The notes below the pieces were generated by a model, which saw only the letters and a program-made list of their open reading frames with translations, searched no databases and was not told the origin of the DNA. Shown piece by piece: positions 14,325-27,900 of a stretch of DNA of 64,000 nucleotides. The position numbers and the translations under genes were made by a program. Origin of the DNA: Haliclystus octoradiatus (taxonomy: Eukaryota > Cnidaria > Staurozoa > Stauromedusae > Haliclystidae); NCBI GenBank assembly GCA_916610825.1, contig CAKAJK010000008.1:62001-126000 (forward strand), in the 5' to 3' direction. How positions within the stretch are numbered: the first letter of the stretch is position 1; every line of letters starts with the position of its first letter.

Positions 14325-14766
14325 TGTGAAATGATTGCTCAACTATAACTCGAGTAATTCGTGTTTGAAGATTTCCTTTGTTAAAAGTTGAAAATTTGAA
14401 ATTACGCCATTATAACTCGAGAAATTGTTGTTTTAGTTTGACGTACAAAACTTTGTTAAAATTCGAAATTTCAAAACTGTACATTTTAAAATTTTGAGAA
14501 CATTATTCTTGTTTAGAATTTTGCACTGATTCCAAACATCCTATTTGTGAAATGATTGCTCAACTATAACTCGAGTAATTCGTGTTTGAAGATTTCCTTT
14601 GTTAAAAGTTGAAAATTTGAAATTACGCCATTATAACTCGAGAAATTGTTGTTTTAGTTTGACGTACAAAACTTTGTTAAATTTCGAAATTTCAAAACTG
14701 TGCATTTTAAACTTTTGAGAACAATATTCTTTTTCAGAATTTTGCACTGATTCCAAATATACTATT
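14325..14766 (+). repeat. Two adjacent hybrid units
   Basis: Junctions near 14401 and 14621 are about 221 bp apart with no dimer between them. This is the only place I see hybrid following hybrid directly. Confidence 0.75.
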
Positions 14767-16262
14767 GGTGAAATGATTGCTCAACTATAACTCGAGTAAT
14801 TCGTGTTTGAAGATTTCCTTTGTTTAAAGTTGAAAATTTGAAACTGTAAAATAGAAGTTTTGAATACAATATTCTTGTTCAGAATTTTTCCCTGATTCCA
14901 AATATACTATTTGTGAAACGATTACGCCATTATAACTCGAGAAATTCTTGTTTTAGTTTGACGTACAAAACTTTGTTAAAATTCGAAATTTCAAAACTGT
15001 ACATTTTAAAATTTTGAGAACATTATTCTTGTTCACAATTTTGCACTGATTCCAAATATACTATTGGTGAAATGATTGCTCAACTATAACTCGAGTAATT
15101 CGTGTTTGAAGATTTCCTTTGTTTAAAGTTGAAAATTTGAAACTGTAAAATAGAAGTTTTGAATACAATATTCTTGTTCAGAATTTTTCACTGATTCCAA
15201 ATATACTATTTGTGAAACGATTACGCCATTATAACTCGATAAATTCTTGTTTTAGTTTGACTTACAAAACTTTGTTAAAATTCGAAATTTCAAAACTGTA
15301 CATTTTAAACTTTTGAGAACATTATTCTTGTTCACAATTTTGCACTGATTCCAAATATACTATTTGTGAAATGATTGCTCAACTATAACTCGAGTAATTC
15401 GTGTTTGAAGATTTCCTTTGTTTAAAGTTGGAAATTTGAAACTGTAAAATAGAAGTTTTGAATACAATATTCTTGTTCAGAATTTTTCACTGATTCCAAA
15501 TATACTATTTGTGAAACGATTACGCCATTATAACTCGAGAAATTCTTGTTTTAGTTTGACGTACAAAACTTTGTTAAAATTCGAAATTTCAAAACTGTAC
15601 ATTTTAAAATTTTGAGAACATTATTCTTGTTTAGAATTTTGCACTGATTCCAAACATCCTATTTGTGAAATGATTGCTCAACTATAACTCGAGTAATTCG
15701 TGTTTGAAGATTTCCTTTGTTAAAAGTTGAAAATTTGAAACTGTAAAATAGAAGTTTTGAAAACAATATTCTTGTTCAGAATTTTTCACTGATTCCAAAT
15801 ATACTATTTGTGAAACGATTACGCCATTATAACTCGAGAAATTGTTGTTTTAGTTTGACGTACAAAACTTTGTTAAATTTCGAAATTTCAAAACTGTACA
15901 TTTTAAACTTTTGAGAACATTATTCTTGTTCACAATTTTGCACTGATTCCAAATATACTATTTGTGAAATGATTGCTCAACTATAACTCGAGTAATTCGT
16001 GTTTGAAGATTACCTTTGTTTAAAGTTGAAAATTTGAAACTGTAAAATAGAAGTTTTGAATACAATATTCTTGTTCAGAATTTTTCACTGATTCCAAATA
16101 TACTATTTGTGAAACGATTACGCCATTATAACTCGAGAAATTCTTGTTTTAGTTTGACGTACAAAACTTTGTTAAAATTCGAAATTTCAAAACTGTACAT
16201 TTTAAAATTTTGAGAACATTATTCTTGTTTAGAATTTTGCACTGATTCCAAACATCCTATTT

Positions 16263-16460
16263 GTGAAATGATTGCTCAACTATAACTCGAGTAATTCGTG
16301 TTTGAAGATTTCCTTTATCGCCATTATAACTCGAGAAATTCTTGTTTTAGTTTGACATACAAAACTTTGTTAAAATTCGAAATTTCAAAACTGTACATTT
16401 TAAACTTTTGAGAACATTATTCTTTTTCAGAATTTTGCACTGATTCCAAATATACTATTG
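16263..16460 (+). repeat. Second, shorter A/B hybrid, 198 bp
   Basis: Here A breaks after GATTTCCTTT and resumes in B at CGCCATTAT (junction at about 16316-16320). The breakpoints differ from the common 221-bp hybrid, so this is an independent deletion. I see it only once. Confidence 0.85.
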
Positions 16461-19400
16461 GTGAAATGATTGCTCAACTATAACTCGAGTAATTCGTGTT
16501 TGAAGATTTCCTTTGTTTAAAGTTGAAAATTTGAAACTGTAAAATAGAAGTTTTGAATACAATATTCTTGTTCAGAATTTTTCACTGATTCCAAATATAC
16601 TATTTGTGAAACGATTACGCCATTATAACTCGAGAAATTCTTGTTTTAGTTTGACGTACAAAACTTTGTTAAAATTCGAAATTTCAAAACTGTACATTTT
16701 AAAATTTTGAGAACATTATTCTTGTTCACAATTTTGCACTGATTCCAAATATACTATTGGTGAAATGATTGCTCAACTATAACTCGAGTAATTCGTGTTT
16801 GAAGATTTCCTTTGTTTAAAGTTGAAAATTTGAAACTGTAAAATAGAAGTTTTGAATACAATATTCTTGTTCAGAATTTTTCACTGATTCCAAATATACT
16901 ATTTGTGAAACGATTACGCCATTATAACTCGAGAAATTCTTGTTTTAGTTTGACGTACAAAACTTTGTTAAAATTCGAAATTTCAAAACTGTACATTTTA
17001 AACTTTTGAGAACATTATTCTTGTTCAGAATTTTGCACTGATTCCAAACATCCTATTTGTGAAATGATTGCTCAACTATAACTCGAGTAATTCGTGTTTG
17101 AAGATTTCCTTTGTTAAAAGTTGAAAATTTGAAACTGTAAAATGGAAGTTTTGAAAACAATATTCTTGTTCAGAATTTTTCACTGATTCCAAATATACTA
17201 TTTGTGAAACGATTACGCCATTATAACTCGAGAAATTGTTGTTTTAGTTTGACGTACAAAACTTTGTTAAAATTCGAAATTTCAAAACTGTACATTTTAA
17301 AATTTTGAGAACATTATTCTTGTTTAGAATTTTGCACTGATTCCAAACATCCTATTTGTGAAATGATTGCTCAACTATAACTCGAGTAATTCGTGTTTGA
17401 AGATTTCCTTTTTTAAAAGTTGAAAATTTGAAATTACGCCATTATAACTCGAGAAATTGTTGTTTTAGTTTGACGTACAAAACTTTGTTAAATTTCGAAA
17501 TTTCAAAACTGTGCATTTTAAACTTTTGAGAACAATATTCTTTTTCAGAATTTTGCACTGATTCCAAATATACTATTGGTGAAATGATTGCTCAACTATA
17601 ACTCGAGTAATTCGTGTTTGAAGATTTCCTTTGTTTAAAGTTGAAAATTTGAAACTGTAAAATAGAAGTTTTGAATACAATATTCTTGTTCAGAATTTTT
17701 CACTGATTCCAAATATACTATTTGTGAAACGATTACGCCATTATAACTCGAGAAATTCTTGTTTTAGTTTGACGTACAAAACTTTGTTAAAATTCGAAAT
17801 TTCAAAACTGTACATTTTAAAATTTTGAGAACATTATTCTTGTTCACAATTTTGCACTGATTCCAAATATACTATTGGTGAAATGATTGCTCAACTATAA
17901 CTCGAGTAATTCGTGTTTGAAGATTTCCTTTGTTTAAAGTTGAAAATTTGAAACTGTAAAATAGAAGTTTTGAATACAATATTCTTGTTCAGAATTTTTC
18001 ACTGATTCCAAATATACTATTTGTGAAACGATTACGCCATTATAACTCGAGAAATTCTTGTTTTAGTTTGACGTACAAAACTTTGTTAAAATTCGAAATT
18101 TCAAAACTGTACATTTTAAAATTTTGAGAACATTATTCTTGTTCAGAATTTTGCACTGATTCCAAACATCCTATTTGTGAAATGATTGCTCAACTATAAC
18201 TCGAGTAATTCGTGTTTGAAGATTTCCTTTGTTAAAAGTTGAAAATTTGAAACTGTAAAATGGAAGTTTTGAAAACAATATTCTTGTTCAGAATTTTTCA
18301 CTGATTCCAAATATACTATTTGTGAAACGATTACGCCATTATAACTCGAGAAATTCTTGTTTTAGTTTGACGTACAAAACTTTGTTAAAATTCGAAATTT
18401 CAAAACTGTACATTTTAAAATTTTGAGAACATTATTCTTGTTTAGAATTTTGCACTGATTCCAAACATCCTATTTGTGAAATGATTGCTCAACTATAACT
18501 CGAGTAATTCGTGTTTGAAGATTTCCTTTGTTAAAAGTTGAAAATTTGAAATTACGCCATTATAACTCGAGAAATTGTTGTTTTAGTTTGACGTACAAAA
18601 CTTTGTTAAATTTCGAAATTTCAAAACTGTGCATTTTAAACTTTTGAGAACAATATTCTTTTTCAGAATTTTGCACTGATTCCAAATATACTATTGGTGA
18701 AATGATTGCTCAACTATAACTCGAGTAATTCGTGTTTGAAGATTTCCTTTGTTTAAAGTTGAAAATTTGAAACTGTAAAATAGAAGTTTTGAATACAATA
18801 TTCTTGTTCAGAATTTTTCACTGATTCCAAATATACTATTTGTGAAACGATTACGCCATTATAACTCGAGAAATTCTTGTTTTAGTTTGACGTACAAAAC
18901 TTTGTTAAAATTCGAAATTTCAAAACTGTACATTTTAAAATTTTGAGAACATTATTCTTGTTCACAATTTTGCACTGATTCCAAATATACTATTGGTGAA
19001 ATGATTGCTCAACTATAACTCGAGTAATTCGTGTTTGAAGATTTCCTTTGTTTAAAGTTGAAAATTTGAAACTGTAAAATAGAAGTTTTGAATACAATAT
19101 TCTTGTTCAGAATTTTTCACTGATTCCAAATATACTATTTGTGAAACGATTACGCCATTATAACTCGATAAATTCTTGTTTTAGTTTGACTTACAAAACT
19201 TTGTTAAAATTCGAAATTTCAAAACTGTACATTTTAAACTTTTGAGAACATTATTCTTGTTCACAATTTTGCACTGATTCCAAATATACTATTTGTGAAA
19301 TGATTGCTCAACTATAACTCGAGTAATTCGTGTTTGAAGATTTCCTTTGTTTAAAGTTGGAAATTTGAAACTGTAAAATAGAAGTTTTGAATACAATATT

Positions 19401-21948
19401 CTTGTTCAGAATTTTTCACTGATTCCAAATATACTATTTGTGAAACGATTACGCCATTATAACTCGAGAAATTCTTGTTTTAGTTTGACGTACAAAACTT
19501 TGTTAAAATTCGAAATTTCAAAACTGTACATTTTAAAATTTTGAGAACATTATTCTTGTTTAGAATTTTGCACTGATTCCAAACATCCTATTTGTGAAAT
19601 GATTGCTCAACTATAACTCGAGTAATTCGTGTTTGAAGATTTCCTTTGTTAAAAGTTGAAAATTTGAAACTGTAAAATAGAAGTTTTGAAAACAATATTC
19701 TTGTTCAGAATTTTTCACTGATTCCAAATATACTATTTGTGAAACGATTACGCCATTATAACTCGAGAAATTGTTGTTTTAGTTTGACGTACAAAACTTT
19801 GTTAAATTTCGAAATTTCAAAACTGTACATTTTAAACTTTTGAGAACATTATTCTTGTTTAGAATTTTGCACTGATTCCAAACATCCTATTTGTGAAATG
19901 ATTGCTCAACTATAACTCGAGTAATTCGTGTTTGAAGATTTCCTTTGTTAAAAGTTGAAAATTTGAAATTACGCCATTATAACTCGAGAAATTGTTGTTT
20001 TAGTTTGACGTACAAAACTTTGTTAAATTTCGAAATTTCAAAACTGTGCATTTTAAACTTTTGAGAACAATATTCTTTTTCAGAATTTTGCACTGATTCC
20101 AAATATACTATTGGTGAAATGATTGCTCAACTATAACTCGAGTAATTCGTGTTTGAAGATTTCCTTTGTTTAAAGTTGAAAATTTGAAACTGTAAAATAG
20201 AAGTTTTGAATACAATATTCTTGTTCAGAATTTTTCACTGATTCCAAATATACTATTTGTGAAACGATTACGCCATTATAACTCGAGAAATTCTTGTTTT
20301 AGTTTGACGTACAAAACTTTGTTAAAATTCGAAATTTCAAAACTGTACATTTTAAAATTTTGAGAACATTATTCTTGTTCACAATTTTGCACTGATTCCA
20401 AATATACTATTGGTGAAATGATTGCTTAACTATAACTCGAGTAATTCGTGTTTGAAGATTTCCTTTGTTTAAAGTTGAAAATTTGAAACTGTAAAATAGA
20501 AGTTTTGAATACAATATTCTTGTTCAGAATTTTTCACTGATTCCAAATATACTATTTGTGAAACGATTACGCCATTATAACTCGATAAATTCTTGTTTTA
20601 GTTTGACTTACAAAACTTTGTTAAAATTCGAAATTTCAAAACTGTACATTTTAAACTTTTGAGAACATTATTCTTGTTCACAATTTTGCACTGATTCCAA
20701 ATATACTATTTGTGAAATGATTGCTCAACTATAACTCGAGTAATTCGTGTTTGAAGATTTCCTTTGTTTAAAGTTGGAAATTTGAAACTGTAAAATAGAA
20801 GTTTTGAATACAATATTCTTGTTCAGAATTTTTCACTGATTCCAAATATACTATTTGTGAAACGATTACGCCATTATAACTCGAGAAATTCTTGTTTTAG
20901 TTTGACGTACAAAACTTTGTTAAAATTCGAAATTTCAAAACTGTACATTTTAAAATTTTGAGAACATTATTCTTGTTTAGAATTTTGCACTGATTCCAAA
21001 CATCCTATTTGTGAAATGATTGCTCAACTATAACTCGAGTAATTCGTGTTTGAAGATTTCCTTTGTTAAAAGTTGAAAATTTGAAACTGTAAAATAGAAG
21101 TTTTGAAAACAATATTCTTGTTCAGAATTTTTCACTGATTCCAAATATACTATTTGTGAAACGATTACGCCATTATAACTCGAGAAATTGTTGTTTTAGT
21201 TTGACGTACAAAACTTTGTTAAATTTCGAAATTTCAAAACTGTACATTTTAAACTTTTGAGAACATTATTCTTGTTCAAAATTTTGCACTGATTCCAAAT
21301 ATACTATTTGTGAAATGATTGCTCAACTATAACTCGAGTAATTCGTGTTTGAAGATTACCTTTGTTTAAAGTTGAAAATTTGAAACTGTAAAATAGAAGT
21401 TTTGAATACAATATTCTTGTTCAGAATTTTTCACTGATTCCAAATATACTATTTGTGAAACGATTACGCCATTATAACTCGAGAAATTCTTGTTTTAGTT
21501 TGACGTACAAAACTTTGTTAAAATTCGAAATTTCAAAACTGTACATTTTAAAATTTTGAGAACATTATTCTTGTTTAGAATTTTGCACTGATTCCAAACA
21601 TCCTATTTGTGAAATGATTGCTCAACTATAACTCGAGTAATTCGTGTTTGAAGATTTCCTTTGTTAAAAGTTGAAAATTTGAAATTACGCCATTATAACT
21701 CGAGAAATTGTTGTTTTAGTTTGACGTACAAAACTTTGTTAAATTTCGAAATTTCAAAACTGTGCATTTTAAACTTTTGAGAACAATATTCTTTTTCAGA
21801 ATTTTGCACTGATTCCAAATATACTATTGGTGAAATGATTGCTCAACTATAACTCGAGTAATTCGTGTTTGAAGATTTCCTTTGTTTAAAGTTGAAAATT
21901 TGAAACTGTAAAATAGAAGTTTTGAATACAATATTCTTGTTCAGAATT

Positions 21949-24912
21949 TTTCACTGATTCCAAATATACTATTTGTGAAACGATTACGCCATTATAACTC
22001 GAGAAATTCTTGTTTTAGTTTGACGTACAAAACTTTGTTAAAATTCGAAATTTCAAAACTGTACATTTTAAAATTTTGAGAACATTATTCTTGTTCACAA
22101 TTTTGCACTGATTCCAATATACTATTGGTGAAATGATTGCTCAACTATAACTCGAGTAATTCGTGTTTGAAGATTTCCTTTGTTTAAAGTTGAAAATTTG
22201 AAACTGTAAAATAGAAGTTTTGAATACAATATTCTTGTTCAGAATTTTTCACTGATTCCAAATATACTATTTGTGAAACGATTACGCCATTATAACTCGA
22301 GAAATTCTTGTTTTAGTTTGACGTACAAAACTTTGTTAAAATTCGAAATTTCAAAACTGTACATTTTAAAATTTTGAGAACATTATTCTTGTTCAGAATT
22401 TTGCACTGATTCCAAACATCCTATTTGTGAAATGATTGCTCAACTATAACTCGAGTAATTCGTGTTTGAAGATTTCCTTTGTTAAAAGTTGAAAATTTGA
22501 AACTGTAAAATGGAAGTTTTGAAAACAATATTCTTGTTCAGAATTTTTCACTGATTCCAAATATACTATTTGTGAAACGATTACGCCATTATAACTCGAG
22601 AAATTGTTGTTTTAGTTTGACGTACAAAACTTTGTTAAAATTCGAAATTTCTAAACTGTACATTTTAAAATTTTGAGAACATTATTCTTGTTTAGAATTT
22701 TGCACTGATTCCAAACATCCTATTTGTGAAATGATTGCTCAACTATAACTCGAGTAATTCGTGTTTGAAGATTTCCTTTTTTAAAAGTTGAAAATTTGAA
22801 ATTACGCCATTATAACTCGAGAAATTGTTGTTTTAGTTTGACGTACAAAACTTTGTTAAATTTCGAAATTTCAAAACTGTGCATTTTAAACTTTTGAGAA
22901 CAATATTCTTGTTTAGAATTTTGCACTGATTCCAAACATCCTATTTGTGAAATGATTGCTCAACTATAACTCGAGTAATTCGTGTTTGAAGATTTCCTTT
23001 GTTAAAAGTTGAAAATTTGAAACTGTAAAATAGAAGTTTTGAAAACAATATTCTTGTTCAGAATTTTTCACTGATTCCAAATATACTATTTGTGAAACGA
23101 TTACGCCATTATAACTCGAGAAATTCTTGTTTTAGTTTGACGTACAAAACTTTGTTAAAATTCGAAATTTCAAAACTGTACATTTTAAAATTTTGAGAAC
23201 ATTATTCTTGTTTAGAATTTTGCACTGATTCCAAACATCCTATTTGTGAAATGATTGCTCAACTATAACTCGAGTAATTCGTGTTTGAAGATTTCCTTTG
23301 TTAAAAGTTGAAAATTTGAAATTACGCCATTATAACTCGAGAAATTGTTGTTTTAGTTTGACGTACAAAACTTTGTTAAATTTCGAAATTTCAAAACTGT
23401 GCATTTTAAACTTTTGAGAACAATATAAATAATATTTTTCACTGATTCCAAATATACTATTTGTGAAACGATTACGCCATTATAACTCGAGAAATTCTTG
23501 TTTTAGTTTGACGTACAAAACTTTGTTAAAATTCGAAATTTCAAAACTGTACATTTTAAAATTTTGAGAACATTATTCTTGTTCACAATTTTGCACTGAT
23601 TCCAATATACTATTGGTGAAATGATTGCTCAACTATAACTCGAGTAATTCGTGTTTGAAGATTTCCTTTGTTTAAAGTTGAAAATTTGAAACTGTAAAAT
23701 AGAAGTTTTGAATACAATATTCTTGTTCAGAATTTTTCACTGATTCCAAATATACTATTTGTGAAACGATTACGCCATTATAACTCGAGAAATTCTTGTT
23801 TTAGTTTGACGTACAAAACTTTGTTAAAATTCGAAATTTCAAAACTGTACATTTTAAAATTTTGAGAACATTATTCTTGTTCAGAATTTTGCACTGATTC
23901 CAAACATCCTATTTGTGAAATGATTGCTCAACTATAACTCGAGTAATTCGTGTTTGAAGATTTCCTTTGTTAAAAGTTGAAAATTTGAAACTGTAAAATG
24001 GAAGTTTTGAAAACAATATTCTTGTTCAGAATTTTTCACTGATTCCAAATATACTATTTGTGAAACGATTACGCCATTATAACTCGAGAAATTGTTGTTT
24101 TAGTTTGACGTACAAAACTTTGTTAAAATTCGAAATTTCTAAACTGTACATTTTAAAATTTTGAGAACATTATTCTTGTTTAGAATTTTGCACTGATTCC
24201 AAACATCCTATTTGTGAAATGATTGCTCAACTATAACTCGAGTAATTCGTGTTTGAAGATTTCCTTTTTTAAAAGTTGAAAATTTGAAATTACGCCATTA
24301 TAACTCGAGAAATTGTTGTTTTAGTTTGACGTACAAAACTTTGTTAAATTTCGAAATTTCAAAACTGTGCATTTTAAACTTTTGAGAACAATATTCTTGT
24401 TTAGAATTTTGCACTGATTCCAAACATCCTATTTGTGAAATGATTGCTCAACTATAACTCGAGTAATTCGTGTTTGAAGATTTCCTTTGTTAAAAGTTGA
24501 AAATTTGAAACTGTAAAATAGAAGTTTTGAAAACAATATTCTTGTTCAGAATTTTTCACTGATTCCAAATATACTATTTGTGAAACGATTACGCCATTAT
24601 AACTCGAGAAATTCTTGTTTTAGTTTGACGTACAAAACTTTGTTAAAATTCGAAATTTCAAAACTGTACATTTTAAAATTTTGAGAACATTATTCTTGTT
24701 TAGAATTTTGCACTGATTCCAAACATCCTATTTGTGAAATGATTGCTCAACTATAACTCGAGTAATTCGTGTTTGAAGATTTCCTTTGTTAAAAGTTGAA
24801 AATTTGAAATTACGCCATTATAACTCGAGAAATTGTTGTTTTAGTTTGACGTACAAAACTTTGTTAAATTTCGAAATTTCAAAACTGTGCATTTTAAACT
24901 TTTGAGAACAAT
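21949..24912 (+). repeat. Tandem duplication at 1,488-bp spacing
   Basis: The one-base-deleted form GATTCCAATATAC occurs at 22111 and 23599, and the variant TTTCTAAACTG at 22651 and 24139, all 1,488 bp apart. Copy 1 ends at an abnormal junction (23421-23437) that leads back into sequence matching 21949. Confidence 0.85.
23421..23437 (+). repeat. Filler junction in satellite
   Basis: A B unit stops after GAGAACAATAT; seven bases AAATAAT follow (23427-23433); sequence resumes in an A unit at ATTTTTCACTG. It is the only non-satellite insertion I see in the array. Confidence 0.85.
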
Positions 24913-27900
24913 ATTCTTTTTCAGAATTTTGCACTGATTCCAAATATACTATTGGTGAAATGATTGCTCAACTATAACTCGAGTAATTCGTGTTTGAAGA
25001 TTTCCTTTGTTTAAAGTTGAAAATTTGAAACTGTAAAATAGAAGTTTTGAATACAATATTCTTGTTCAGAATTTTTCACTGATTCCAAATATACTATTTG
25101 TGAAACGATTACGCCATTATAACTCGAGAAATTGTTGTTTTAGTTTGACGTACAAAACTTTGTTAAATTTCGAAATTTCAAAACTGTACATTTTAAACTT
25201 TTGAGAACATTATTCTTGTTCACAATTTTGCACTGATTCCAAATATACTATTTGTGAAATGATTGCTCAACTATAACTCGAGTAATTCGTGTTTGAAGAT
25301 TACCTTTGTTTAAAGTTGAAAATTTGAAACTGTAAAATAGAAGTTTTGAATACAATATTCTTGTTCAGAATTTTTCACTGATTCCAAATATACTATTTGT
25401 GAAACGATTACGCCATTATAACTCGAGAAATTCTTGTTTTAGTTTGACGTACAAAACTTTGTTAAAATTCGAAATTTCAAAACTGTACATTTTAAAATTT
25501 TGAGAACATTATTCTTGTTTAGAATTTTGCACTGATTCCAAACATCCTATTTGTGAAATGATTGCTCAACTATAACTCGAGTAATTCGTGTTTGAAGATT
25601 TCCTTTGTTAAAAGTTGAAAATTTGAAATTACGCCATTATAACTCGAGAAATTGTTGTTTTAGTTTGACGTACAAAACTTTGTTAAATTTCGAAATTTCA
25701 AAACTGTGCATTTTAAACTTTTGAGAACAATATTCTTTTTCAGAATTTTGCACTGATTCCAAATATACTATTGGTGAAATGATTGCTCAACTATAACTCG
25801 AGTAATTCGTGTTTGAAGATTTCCTTTGTTTAAAGTTGAAAATTTGAAACTGTAAAATAGAAGTTTTGAATACAATATTCTTGTTCAGAATTTTTCACTG
25901 ATTCCAAATATACTATTTGTGAAACGATTACGCCATTATAACTCGAGAAATTCTTGTTTTAGTTTGACGTACAAAACTTTGTTAAAATTCGAAATTTCAA
26001 AACTGTACATTTTAAAATTTTGAGAACATTATTCTTGTTCACAATTTTGCACTGATTCCAAATATACTATTGGTGAAATGATTGCTCAACTATAACTCGA
26101 GTAATTCGTGTTTGAAGATTTCCTTTGTTTAAAGTTGAAAATTTGAAACTGTAAAATAGAAGTTTTGAATACAATATTCTTGTTCAGAATTTTTCACTGA
26201 TTCCAAATATACTATTTGTGAAACGATTACGCCATTATAACTCGAGAAATTCTTGTTTTAGTTTGACGTACAAAACTTTGTTAAAATTCGAAATTTCAAA
26301 ACTGTACATTTTAAAATTTTGAGAACATTATTCTTGTTCAGAATTTTGCACTGATTCCAAACATCCTATTTGTGAAATGATTGCTCAACTATAACTCGAG
26401 TAATTCGTGTTTGAAGATTTCCTTTGTTAAAAGTTGAAAATTTGAAACTGTAAAATGGAAGTTTTGAAAACAATATTCTTGTTCAGAATTTTTCACTGAT
26501 TCCAAATATACTATTTGTGAAACGATTACGCCATTATAACTCGAGAAATTGTTGTTTTAGTTTGACGTACAAAACTTTGTTAAAATTCGAAATTTCAAAA
26601 CTGTACATTTTAAAATTTTGAGAACATTATTCTTGTTTAGAATTTTGCACTGATTCCAAACATCCTATTTGTGAAATGATTGCTCAACTATAACTCGAGT
26701 AATTCGTGTTTGAAGATTTCCTTTTTTAAAAGTTGAAAATTTGAAATTACGCCATTATAACTCGAGAAATTGTTGTTTTAGTTTGACGTACAAAACTTTG
26801 TTAAATTTCGAAATTTCAAAACTGTGCATTTTAAACTTTTGAGAACAATATTCTTTTTCAGAATTTTGCACTGATTCCAAATATACTATTGGTGAAATGA
26901 TTGCTCAACTATAACTCGAGTAATTCGTGTTTGAAGATTTCCTTTGTTTAAAGTTGAAAATTTGAAACTGTAAAATAGAAGTTTTGAATACAATATTCTT
27001 GTTTAGAATTTTTCACTGATTCCAAATATACTATTTGTGAAACGATTACGCCATTATAACTCGAGAAATTCTTGTTTTAGTTTGACGTACAAAACTTTGT
27101 TAAAATTCGAAATTTCAAAACTGTACATTTTAAAATTTTGAGAACATTATTCTTGTTCACAATTTTGCACTGATTCCAAATATACTATTGGTGAAATGAT
27201 TGCTCAACTATAACTCGAGTAATTCGTGTTTGAAGATTTCCTTTGTTTAAAGTTGAAAATTTGAAACTGTAAAATAGAAGTTTTGAATACAATATTCTTG
27301 TTCAGAATTTTTCACTGATTCCAAATATACTATTTGTGAAACGATTACGCCATTATAACTCGAGAAATTCTTGTTTTAGTTTGACGTACAAAACTTTGTT
27401 AAAATTCGAAATTTCAAAACTGTACATTTTAAAATTTTGAGAACATTATTCTTGTTCAGAATTTTGCACTGATTCCAAACATCCTATTTGTGAAATGATT
27501 GCTCAACTATAACTCGAGTAATTCGTGTTTGAAGATTTCCTTTGTTAAAAGTTGAAAATTTGAAACTGTAAAATGGAAGTTTTGAAAACAATATTCTTGT
27601 TCAGAATTTTTCACTGATTCCAAATATACTATTTGTGAAACGATTACGCCATTATAACTCGAGAAATTGTTGTTTTAGTTTGACGTACAAAACTTTGTTA
27701 AAATTCGAAATTTCAAAACTGTACATTTTAAAATTTTGAGAACATTATTCTTGTTTAGAATTTTGCACTGATTCCAAACATCCTATTTGTGAAATGATTG
27801 CTCAACTATAACTCGAGTAATTCGTGTTTGAAGATTTCCTTTTTTAAAAGTTGAAAATTTGAAATTACGCCATTATAACTCGAGAAATTGTTGTTTTAGT

